From Pseudomonadota bacterium (GTDB lineage: Bacteria > Desulfobacterota > JAPLJL01): a stretch of DNA of 12,231 nt. The notes below the pieces were generated by a model that did no database searches, was not told the origin of the DNA, and saw only the letters and a program-made list of their open reading frames with translations. Location: contig JAPLJL010000132.1 of NCBI GenBank assembly GCA_026388615.1, forward strand, positions 1 through 12,231, in the 5' to 3' direction. Shown one piece after another: positions 1 to 6,674 of the stretch. Position 1 is the stretch's first letter. Each line of letters starts with the position of its first letter. The position numbers and the translations under genes are program-made.

Positions 1-134
1 TACTAATGACTAATGCCGAAACGCAGAGACGGAAAATTAATCATTGTTCGTTAGAAATTTTGGGTTTGGAAATTGATTAGAAATTCGTCATTAGAAATTA
101 GGAATTCGAAACGAACTTTTACCAATGGCCTTTC
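1..134. repeat. AT-rich short-word repeat region upstream of lnt
   Basis: This stretch is much more AT-rich than the gene that follows. It contains the word ACTAATG twice in tandem (2-8 and 9-15) and TTAGAAATT three times (51-59, 77-85, 91-99), plus the related GGAAATT (68-74) and GGAATT (101-106). No credible coding frame and no convincing sigma-70 promoter is visible. I have seen similar runs of ATTAGAAATT-like words in intergenic regions of uncultured deltaproteobacterial-type genomes, but I know of no function for them. The region ends about 15-30 bases before the lnt start, which itself lacks a clear Shine-Dalgarno sequence. Confidence 0.55.
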
Positions 135-1742
135 ATGCCTGATTCTGAAATAAACAGATCTTTCCGGTCCCGGTTTTCTTCGCAGAGCCACTGGGGCTTG
201 ATCCTGGCCTCCGCCGTTCTCTTGATCCTGGCTTTTCCCTATCCCGGGATCTTCCCGCTCGCCTGGATCGGGCTTATCCCCCTGCTGGAGGCGATTTCCG
301 TCCAGACCCCGGGCCGGTCCTTCCGGCTGGGTTGGGTCGCCGGATTCGTTTTCCAGCTGGGGCTGATCTATTGGATCGTAGTGGCGATGCACGTTTACGG
401 CGGGATTTCATTTCCGGTGGCGCTGGTTCCGCTTCTCTTGCTTTGTGCTTTTGTCGCGCTCTTTTTCGGCGCCTTCGCCGGGGGAATCCGGTTTATCTCC
501 GCCCGGATCGGGGTTCCTTTTTTTCTCTCCGCTCCGTTTCTCTGGGTCGCTCTCGAGTATGCCCGCACCTTTTTCTGGTTCGGGTTTCCCTGGGAAAGCC
601 TGGGTTATTCACAATTCCGGTGGCTCAACCTGATTCAGGTTTCGGAATTTACCGGTGTCTACGGGATCTCCTTCCTCCTGGTCCTGGCCAACGTCGCGAT
701 TTGGGACGGGATCAGGTGGCGGCGCGGCCAGGTCCGGGGCCGGGTCTTCGCGTCCGAGGCCGGGGTTCTTTTCTGCCTGGCGGGCGGATGCCTGCTTTTC
801 GGGGCGCTCCGGCTTTCGGAACTGGAAGGAACGGCGGCGCGGGGAAAGGAACTCCGGGTCGGCCTGATCCAGGGCAATATCGAGCAGGATCTCAAATGGC
901 AGCCGGAACTCCAGGCCGAGACCGTGAACATTTATCTCGGGCTGTCCCGGGAGGCGGTCCGGGAAGGAGCCGAGCTCCTGGTCTGGCCGGAAACCGCCCT
1001 GACTTTTTTCTATGAGGATGACCGCGAGTTTCGGCCCATGATCAAGGCGATGGTCGCGGAGGCGGGTGTCCCCCTGCTCTTCGGGAGTCCCGGGATGGAT
1101 CCCCCGGCGATTCCGGGGAGTGACGCCATCGACCACAACAGCGCCTTTCTCCTGGATGCCTCCGGGAACGAGTCCGGGAGATACGATAAGGTCCACCTGG
1201 TGCCTTTCAGTGAATACACCCCTCTCCCCTGGATTTTGGGGGATCTGGTCCGCTTCATGGTGGGGCTGGGGGAGTTTGCCTCGGGGCGGGAGCTGAAGAC
1301 CCTGGCCTGGGGGGACCAGGCCCTCGGGGTCCTGATCTGCTACGAGGCCATTTTTCCGGACCAGGTGCGGAGGCTCGTAGCCAAGGGCTCCACTTTTCTG
1401 GTAAATATTACCAATGACGCCTGGTTCGGGAAGACCTCGGCCCCCTTCCAGCACCATTCTATGGTAGTTTTTAGGGCAGTGGAGAACCGGGTCCCGGTGG
1501 CCCGGGCCGCCAATACCGGGATCAGTTCGGTGATTGGTTGGGACGGGCGGATCGGCCGGCAGACCGCGATCTTCACCCGGGGTTACCTGGTGGACCGGAT
1601 CCGGACCATCCCCGCCGGGGGCAAGACCTTTTATACCCGGCACGGGGATTTATTTGCTAAAGTGATAACAGTTTTAGTTTTGGTTCTCTGGCTTTTCGCG
1701 GGGGCCAGAAAGGAAGGTAAAGGTCGTGTTCCGGGAACTTAA
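135..1742 (+). CDS. lnt: Apolipoprotein N-acyltransferase
   Basis: Lnt is an inner-membrane enzyme that moves an acyl chain from a phospholipid to the free amino group of the N-terminal diacylglyceryl-cysteine, the last step of lipoprotein maturation. The 535-residue protein has the family layout. Hydrophobic membrane segments lie at about residues 22-55, 68-85, 95-115, 128-145, 175-190 and 210-225. A periplasmic nitrilase-fold domain covers about 240-490, and a last membrane helix lies at about 508-522. The catalytic triad is visible as Glu286 in VWPETA, Lys352 in YDKVHLVPFSEYTP and Cys402 in LICYEA. The length is close to the E. coli enzyme (about 512). The ATG at 135 leaves a normal short cytoplasmic N-terminus, although no good ribosome binding site precedes it. 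The 3' end overlaps the prfB start by 17 bases. Its product feeds the Lol system encoded downstream. Confidence 0.95.
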   Translation: MPDSEINRSFRSRFSSQSHWGLILASAVLLILAFPYPGIFPLAWIGLIPLLEAISVQTPGRSFRLGWVAGFVFQLGLIYWIVVAMHVYGGISFPVALVPLLLLCAFVALFFGAFAGGIRFISARIGVPFFLSAPFLWVALEYARTFFWFGFPWESLGYSQFRWLNLIQVSEFTGVYGISFLLVLANVAIWDGIRWRRGQVRGRVFASEAGVLFCLAGGCLLFGALRLSELEGTAARGKELRVGLIQGNIEQDLKWQPELQAETVNIYLGLSREAVREGAELLVWPETALTFFYEDDREFRPMIKAMVAEAGVPLLFGSPGMDPPAIPGSDAIDHNSAFLLDASGNESGRYDKVHLVPFSEYTPLPWILGDLVRFMVGLGEFASGRELKTLAWGDQALGVLICYEAIFPDQVRRLVAKGSTFLVNITNDAWFGKTSAPFQHHSMVVFRAVENRVPVARAANTGISSVIGWDGRIGRQTAIFTRGYLVDRIRTIPAGGKTFYTRHGDLFAKVITVLVLVLWLFAGARKEGKGRVPGT

Positions 1743-2815
1743 CGAAGAGTGGGAAAAACTGGATAAGGATTACCGATCCCTGCGCGACCATCTTTGACCT
1801 TCCGAGATTAAAAAGCCGCCGGGAGGAGCTGGCCCGGGAGGTGGCCCGCCCGGATCTCTGGCAGGACCCCGGACGGGCACAGGAAACCCTGAAAGAGGAA
1901 GCCCGGATCCGCCGGGAGCTGGAGACTTTGACCCAGCTCGAGAGCGAGTTCGAGGAAATCAAGCTCCTCATCCACCTGGCCGAGGAGGAGAATGATCTCA
2001 CGGAAGGCGAGGCGCTGGCCCTCCGCCTGGGCCAGGTCCGCACCCAGATCGCCGAGGTGGAGCTGGCCCGGATCCTCGACCCCGAGGACAACCGCAACGC
2101 GATTTTCACGGTGAACGCGGGCGCGGGAGGGACCGACGCCCAAGACTGGGCGGAGATGCTGCTCCGGATGTACTTGCGCTGGGCGGAACGCCGGGGCTTC
2201 AAGACCGAGCTCCTGGATCGGACGCCCGGCGAGGAGGCCGGGATCAAAAGCGCCACGGTGGCGGTGACCGGGGAAAACGTTTACGGGCTGATGAAAGCGG
2301 AGATGGGGGTGCATCGCCTGGTCCGGCTTTCCCCCTTTGATTTTAACGAAAGAAGGCATACGAGTTTCGCGGCGGTTTTCGTCTATCCCGAGGTGCAGGA
2401 CGAGCAGGAGATCGTAGTCGAGGAAAAGGACCTGAGGGTGGAGACCTTCCGGGCCGGCGGCCACGGGGGACAGAACGTCAACAAGGTTTCCAGCGCGGTG
2501 CGGATTTACCACCTGCCCACCGGGATAGTGGTGACCTGCCAGAACGAGAGGTCCCAGCATCAGAACCGGATCATCGCCCTCCGGATCCTGAAATCCCGGC
2601 TCCTGGAGCAGAAGCGCGAGGCCGAGCAGGTCGAGAAGGACAAACTTTACCAGAAGCAGAAGAGCATTGCCTGGGGCAGCCAGATCCGGAGCTACATCCT
2701 GCATCCCTATCATCTGGTCAAGGACCATCGCACCGACTGGGAAACCTCGGCGGCGGATAAGGTCCTGGATGGAGATCTGGATGGATTGATCCGGGATTAT
2801 CTGCTTAAACATTAG
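1726..2815 (+). CDS. prfB: Peptide chain release factor 2, with +1 programmed frameshift
   Basis: RF2 recognises UAA and UGA stop codons and releases the finished peptide. The gene must be read in two frames. A GTG at 1726 (purine-rich GGAAGG about 8 bases upstream) opens 23 codons beginning MFRELNEEW and ending RDHL, then meets TGA at 1795-1797. Slipping +1 at CTT-TGA-C continues as DLPRLKSRREELAREVARPDLW to the TAG at 2813-2815. The joined protein is 362 residues (E. coli 365). The stop-reading tripeptide SPF falls at 202-204 and the catalytic GGQ at 247-249 (AGGHGGQNVNKV), almost the same positions as in E. coli. SPF rather than PxT marks it as RF2, not RF1. Expression is expected to be autoregulated: low RF2 stalls termination at the internal UGA and favours shifting. 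A call beginning only at the in-frame GTG at 1841 would lose the first 38 residues. The start lies inside the end of lnt, suggesting translational coupling. Confidence 0.95.
1792..1798 (+). promoter_or_regulatory. prfB: RF2 programmed +1 frameshift site (CTTTGAC)
   Basis: The heptamer CTT-TGA-C is the classical slippery site of bacterial RF2 genes: peptidyl-tRNA-Leu on CUU slips to UUU while the poorly terminating UGA-C sits in the A site. The frames fit exactly. GTG 1726 and CTT 1792 are 66 bases apart, and GAC at 1796 is in frame with the long downstream reading frame. The upstream context is TACCGATCCCTGCGCGACCAT. It lacks the AGGGGG-like internal Shine-Dalgarno element found three bases before the CTT in E. 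coli. Confidence 0.93.
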
Positions 2816-3007
2816 TAACTACTCAGGTTCAGGGTTCCCATTCGCAAAGCTCAGGGCAAGCAAAGTTCAGAGTTCAGGGTTAAATGTTCAGAAGTTTAGG
2901 AACTTCAGAAAACGCAAAAACGGGTTCGATTCAATTCGTCACCTTTGAAATGTTTCGTATTCAACCTTTGAACCTTGAACCTAACAACCTGAGCAAGTAC
3001 AAATATT
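2816..3007. repeat. Intergenic region of GTTCAG/TTGAAC words with 8-bp terminal inverted repeat
   Basis: The gap between prfB and lysS is built from repeated words. TTCAG-type words recur on the left (near 2829, 2865, 2871, 2887, 2903), and TTGAAC occurs twice on the right (2968-2973 and 2975-2980), which is partly the complementary sense. The outermost words form a perfect inverted repeat, CTCAGGTT at 2822-2829 and AACCTGAG at 2986-2993. No open frame or strong terminator is visible. It may be a degenerate palindromic or mobile intergenic element. The lysS ribosome binding site lies just downstream. Confidence 0.4.
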
Positions 3008-3019
3008 AAGGAAGGAGCT

Positions 3020-4522
3020 ATGGAAGAGAAGAAAGAAAATCCCCGGGAGATCCGGAAAAAGAAGCTGGAGGAGATTCGGGCCAAAGGGGTGGATCCCTTC
3101 CCCAACGATTTTGTCGTGGGCCCGGCGCTCGCGGCTTTCACGGCGCGTTTTTCCGCCCCGGAATTCCTGGAAGTTACCGATAAGGAGCTCTCCGATGAAG
3201 TGTTCGCCCTGGCCGGGCGGGTGGTCGCGATCCGGAAATTCGGCAAGATGGCCTTTTTCCACCTCCAGGACCAGGACGGAAAGGTCCAGGGGATTATCGA
3301 ACGGGAACGGGTCCAGCCCCTGGCCTGGGAGATCTTCCGGCTTCTGGACCTGGGGGACCTGGTCGGGATCAAGGGCCGGCCCTTCCGGACCCGAACGGGG
3401 GAACTCTCCCTCCGGGTGGACGAGTTCAGGCTTCTGACCAAAGCCCTGCGGCCTCTCCCAGAAAAGTGGCACGGTCTCAAAGAAGTGGAAGCCCGCTACC
3501 GGCAGCGCTATCTGGACCTGATCGTCAATCCCAAGGCCCGGGAAATCTTCCGCAAGCGGAGCGGGGTGCTCAACCGGATCCGGGGTTTCCTCACCGAGCG
3601 GGGGTTTTTGGAGGTGGAAACCCCGATTCTCCAGCTCAAGGCCGGCGGGGCCGCCGCGGAACCGTTTCAGACCTTTCACCAGGCCCTGGGCGAGAAGCTT
3701 TTCCTCCGGATCGCGCCCGAGCTTTACCTGAAGCGCCTGGTGGCCGGCGGCATCGATCGGGTTTTCGAGCTGGGCCGGAATTTCCGGAACGAGGGGATTT
3801 CCACCCGGCATAACCCGGAATTCACCATGCTCGAGTTTTACCAGGCTTACGCCACCTACCGGGACCTGATGGCGCTCCTCGAGGAGTTGTTCTCCGGCCT
3901 GGTCCGGGAGGTAGACGGGGGCGACAAGATTGTTTATCAGGGGGTGGAGATCGATTTCACCCCGCCTTTTAAAAAATACACTTTCGCCCAGGCCATCCGG
4001 GAACTCGGCCGGGCCGGGGAAGCGGACCTGGCCTCTTCCGACACCATCCGGGCCTTTCTGAAAGAAAAGGGGGTGGAGACGGATCCGAAACTCTCGAAGC
4101 CTGAGCTCGAGCTGGAAATCCTGGAAAAGCTGGTGGAGGACAAGTTGATCCAGCCCACCTTTATCTATGATTACCCGGTGGAGGTCTCGCCCCTGGCCCG
4201 GAGAAAGCCGGGAAACCCCGATCTGGTCGAGAGGTTCGAGTTTTTCATCGGGGGTTTCGAGATTTCCAACGCCTTTTCCGAACTGAACGATCCCGAGGAC
4301 CAGCGGGAAAGATTTGTCGCCCAGGCCCGGGCCTCGGGGGGTGAGGTGGACGAGGATTATCTCCAGGCCCTGGAGCACGGGATGCCTCCCACCGCGGGTT
4401 GCGGGATCGGGATCGACCGGCTCCTGATGATTCTGACCGATTCGCCCTCCATCCGGGAGGTAATTCTCTTTCCGCTCCTGAAGCCGCTGGACCCCAAAAC
4501 CAAGCCGGAAGGGGCGGAATAG
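3020..4522 (+). CDS. lysS: Lysyl-tRNA synthetase, class II
   Basis: This cytoplasmic enzyme charges tRNA-Lys with lysine using ATP. The 500-residue protein matches the bacterial class II LysRS length (E. coli about 505). The N-terminal OB-fold anticodon-binding domain spans about residues 60-145. The catalytic core follows, with VETPILQ and the GGAAAEPF segment near 198-216 after motif 1. Motif 2 is FRNEGISTRHNPEF at 255-268, with the family continuation TMLEFYQAYATY. YDYPVEVSPLAR lies at 383-394, and motif 3 is GCGIGIDRLLM at 460-470. The ATG at 3020 is preceded by a strong AAGGAAGGAG site (3008-3017), which supports this start. The stop is only four bases before the GTG of lolC/E, so the two are probably co-transcribed. 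Confidence 0.97.
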   Translation: MEEKKENPREIRKKKLEEIRAKGVDPFPNDFVVGPALAAFTARFSAPEFLEVTDKELSDEVFALAGRVVAIRKFGKMAFFHLQDQDGKVQGIIERERVQPLAWEIFRLLDLGDLVGIKGRPFRTRTGELSLRVDEFRLLTKALRPLPEKWHGLKEVEARYRQRYLDLIVNPKAREIFRKRSGVLNRIRGFLTERGFLEVETPILQLKAGGAAAEPFQTFHQALGEKLFLRIAPELYLKRLVAGGIDRVFELGRNFRNEGISTRHNPEFTMLEFYQAYATYRDLMALLEELFSGLVREVDGGDKIVYQGVEIDFTPPFKKYTFAQAIRELGRAGEADLASSDTIRAFLKEKGVETDPKLSKPELELEILEKLVEDKLIQPTFIYDYPVEVSPLARRKPGNPDLVERFEFFIGGFEISNAFSELNDPEDQRERFVAQARASGGEVDEDYLQALEHGMPPTAGCGIGIDRLLMILTDSPSIREVILFPLLKPLDPKTKPEGAE

Positions 4523-4526
4523 GTCA

Positions 4527-5747
4527 GTGAGTTTTTCCGAATACATCGCCGTGCGTTATCTCCGGGGCACCCGGGGCCTGTTCTCCCTCGGGACCCTGAT
4601 CTCGATCGGGGGGGTGGCCCTGGGGGTGACCACCCTGATCGTGGTCCTCTCGGTGATCACCGGTTTTCACAACGACATTAAGCGCAAAATCCTGGGAACC
4701 AACGCCCATCTCATGGTCCTCCGCTCGGGCGGCGGGATGGAGAACTGGGCGGAGGTGCTCCAGAAGGTCAAGGCTTTCCCCGGGGTGGAAGCGGTTACCC
4801 CCTTCGTTTATTCCCAGGCGATGGTGACCTCCAAGACCAATGTCATGGGGGTGGCCCTCCGGGGGATCGATCCGAAATCAATCTCGGAGGTGGTGGACCT
4901 GGCCCGGAACTTGAAGGAAGGCGGGGTTGGAGACCTGAACCGGAAGCGGGAAGAGCCCCCGGGGATAATCATGGGGCAGGAGCTGACCCGGATCCTGGGT
5001 GTGATCCGGGGGGACAAGATCAATCTGATCTCCCCCCTGGGCAGCCTGGGCCCCTTCGGGATGATCCCCCGGATGAAGGAGTTTCAGATCGTGGGTATTT
5101 TCGACTCGGGAATGTATGAATACGATTCCAGCCTGATCCTTATTCATATGACGGAGGCCCAGAAGTTTTTTGACATGGGCGCCAAGGTCACCGGGCTCGA
5201 AGCCCGGGTCCGGAAGATCGAGGAGGCCGACCGGATCGGGGAAAAGGTTACTCAGACTCTCGGGTACCCGTTTTACACCCGGGACTGGAAAGAAATGAAC
5301 CGGAACCTTTTCTCCGCCCTCCGCCTGGAGAAGGCGGTGATGTTCGTGATCCTGGTCCTGATTATCCTGGTGGCTTCCTTCAACATTATCGCCAACCTGA
5401 CTATGCTGGTCACCGAGAAGAGCAAGGAGATCGGGATCCTGAAAGCCATGGGGGCCTCGGCGCGGGGGATCATGCGGATTTTTCTATTCGAGGGATTCAT
5501 CATCGGTTTTTCCGGGACCATGCTCGGGCTCGGCGGGGGCCTGGGCCTCTGCTGGATCCTGAAGCATTATCAGATTATCAAGCTTCCGGCGGACATTTAT
5601 TACATCACCACCTTCCCGGTGGAAACCCATTTCGGCGAGGTTTTATTGGTTTGCTGCACGTCTCTGTTCATCAGCCTGGTGGCGACGCTTTATCCCTCGC
5701 TCAAGGCGGCGCGGAAAGACCCGGTGGAAGCGATTCGTTATGAATAA
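4527..5747 (+). CDS. lolC: Lipoprotein-releasing ABC transporter permease, LolC/LolE family
   Basis: This is the inner-membrane permease of the Lol system, which extracts mature lipoproteins from the inner membrane and passes them to a periplasmic carrier. The 406-residue protein has the FtsX/MacB-type permease architecture. Membrane helix 1 lies at about 20-46, followed by a large periplasmic domain at about 50-265. Three C-terminal helices lie at about 268-295, 315-345 and 370-392. EKSKEIGILKAMGAS (297-311) is the conserved cytoplasmic segment after helix 2, expected to contact the ATPase. The end PSLKAARKDPVEAIRYE is typical of LolC/E. The start is a GTG four bases after the lysS stop, with GGAAGGGGCGG upstream. 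Only one permease gene is seen, so it may act as a homodimer or LolF-like unit with LolD. The LolC versus LolE label is therefore nominal. Confidence 0.9.
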   Translation: MSFSEYIAVRYLRGTRGLFSLGTLISIGGVALGVTTLIVVLSVITGFHNDIKRKILGTNAHLMVLRSGGGMENWAEVLQKVKAFPGVEAVTPFVYSQAMVTSKTNVMGVALRGIDPKSISEVVDLARNLKEGGVGDLNRKREEPPGIIMGQELTRILGVIRGDKINLISPLGSLGPFGMIPRMKEFQIVGIFDSGMYEYDSSLILIHMTEAQKFFDMGAKVTGLEARVRKIEEADRIGEKVTQTLGYPFYTRDWKEMNRNLFSALRLEKAVMFVILVLIILVASFNIIANLTMLVTEKSKEIGILKAMGASARGIMRIFLFEGFIIGFSGTMLGLGGGLGLCWILKHYQIIKLPADIYYITTFPVETHFGEVLLVCCTSLFISLVATLYPSLKAARKDPVEAIRYE

Positions 5748-5933
5748 GATTGTCGGGGGACAGAATTAATAAATTCTAATGGAACAATTGCAAAACCATC
5801 GATATGTCATCCTGAGCGCCAGCGAAGGATCTGACTTTCCGGATTTTTTCTGCGGAAGAGAGATTCTTCGCCCCGCTACTGAAGGGGCTCAGAATGACAA
5901 AAAAAAGATATTTACAAAGGCCTCCTGATAAAA
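5748..5933. other. lolC-lolD intergenic region
   Basis: This 186-base gap interrupts an otherwise tightly packed cluster. Near its left end the sequence GGGGGACAGAATT is followed by a small perfect hairpin, AGAATT (5762-5767) and AATTCT (5772-5777) with an AATA loop. From memory, GGGGACAGAATT words occur at the flanks of REP or RAYT-type elements, but I cannot confirm that here. The right half is filled by the imperfect palindrome described separately. No convincing promoter was found, and the only Shine-Dalgarno candidate for lolD is a weak AAAGG at 5916-5920. Confidence 0.4.
5806..5898. repeat. Imperfect palindromic intergenic repeat (GTCATCCTGAGC...GCTCAGAATGAC)
   Basis: The ends GTCATCCTGAGC (5806-5817) and GCTCAGAATGAC (5887-5898) are inverted copies with a single mismatch. 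Further in, AGCGAAGGATCT (5821-5832) pairs with AGATTCTTCGCC (5861-5872) allowing one G-T wobble and one end mismatch. The element can therefore fold into a two-segment hairpin of about 93 nt. This sequence type, GTCATTCTGAGCGAAGCGAAGAATCT and its complement, is familiar as a dispersed repeat in many unrelated bacterial genomes. Its position inside an operon suggests it was inserted between lolC and lolD and is transcribed. Confidence 0.7.
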
Positions 5934-6674
5934 ATGAATGAGCCGATTTTAACCGCAGAAAATATCTTCCGGAGCTACGGCCTGGGTGCTACCGAGGTCC
6001 GGGTCCTGAAGGGGATTACTTTGAGGTTCCCCCCGGGAGCGGCGGTCGCCCTGGTGGGGGCTTCCGGGGTGGGGAAGTCCACTCTCCTGCACATCCTCGG
6101 CGCCCTGGAAACCCCGAGCGCGGGCCGGGTGATCTTTCGGGGACAGGACCTGCAGGGAATGTCGGAGGGGGAAAGGGCGAGATTCCGCAACCGGACCATC
6201 GGTTTTCTTTTCCAGTTTCACCGGTTGCTCCCGGATTTCACCGCCTGGGAGAACGTGCTGATCCCGGCGCGGATCCGGGGAGGACCTGTCTCGGATTTCG
6301 CCCCCCGGGCCGAAGAACTTCTGGTCCGGATCGGGCTCCAGGACCGGTTCGCGCACCGGCCGGCCGAACTTTCGGGCGGGGAACAGCAGCGGGTGGCCCT
6401 GGCCCGGGCCCTGATTCTGCAGCCGGAGATTCTGCTCGCGGACGAACCGACCGGAAACCTCGACCAGGAAAACGCCGAGGTGATCATCAAGCTTTTGACC
6501 GAGCTCAATCGGGAGGAAGGTGTTCTCCTGGTCCTGGCCACGCATAATGAAGACCTGGCCCGGCGGCTTTCGGCCCGGGTCCGCCTGAAGGACGGCCGGG
6601 CTTTTCTCGATCAGGCTCCCCCCGATCCGGCCTACCAGGGCATGGTGCCGGCCCCCTCCGAGGGAAGGGCGTGA
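5934..6674 (+). CDS. lolD: Lipoprotein-releasing ABC transporter ATP-binding protein
   Basis: LolD is the cytoplasmic ATPase that powers lipoprotein extraction by the LolC/E permease. All ABC motifs are present in the 246-residue protein: Walker A GASGVGKST at 42-50, Q-loop Gln94 in FLFQFHRLLP, signature LSGGEQQRVALARAL from 146, Walker B ILLADEPTGNLD at 166-177, and the switch His204 in ATHNED. FQFHRLLPDFTAWENV is characteristic of the LolD/MacB branch. The ATG at 5934 gives the normal N-terminus (MNEPILTAENIFRSY), but its ribosome binding site is weak. A short Pro-rich tail (about 227-246) extends past the usual end. Its TGA overlaps the GTG of bamA (GTGA at 6671-6674), showing tight coupling to outer-membrane assembly. 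Confidence 0.95.
   Translation: MNEPILTAENIFRSYGLGATEVRVLKGITLRFPPGAAVALVGASGVGKSTLLHILGALETPSAGRVIFRGQDLQGMSEGERARFRNRTIGFLFQFHRLLPDFTAWENVLIPARIRGGPVSDFAPRAEELLVRIGLQDRFAHRPAELSGGEQQRVALARALILQPEILLADEPTGNLDQENAEVIIKLLTELNREEGVLLVLATHNEDLARRLSARVRLKDGRAFLDQAPPDPAYQGMVPAPSEGRA

Noticed and set aside
51..99. Three TTAGAAATT copies as a CRISPR-like array
   Set aside because: The repeats are only nine bases, the spacing is irregular (26 and 14 bases), and there are no spacers of normal size or cas genes.
1841..2815. prfB beginning at the in-frame GTG at 1841
   Set aside because: The joined frame from GTG 1726 through CTTTGAC gives the family length and N-terminus, so the shorter frame is only the post-shift part.
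2816..2905. Rho-independent terminator after prfB
   Set aside because: No strong GC stem followed by a T-run was found.
2923..2932. GGTTCGATTC resembling a tRNA T-loop
   Set aside because: No acceptor, D or anticodon arm can be paired around it, and the flanks are word-repeat sequence.
2975..3003. Possible lysS promoter, TTGAAC then 17 bases then TACAAA
   Set aside because: It matches only four of six bases in each box, and transcription would start almost at the ribosome binding site. The TTGAAC is also one of the repeated words.
2981..4546. Long open frame antisense to lysS (about 520 codons), and a similar one antisense to lnt at 609-1643
   Set aside because: Both are antisense to clear housekeeping genes in GC-rich DNA. 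The translations are Pro/Gly/Asp-rich without recognisable domains, as expected for shadow frames.
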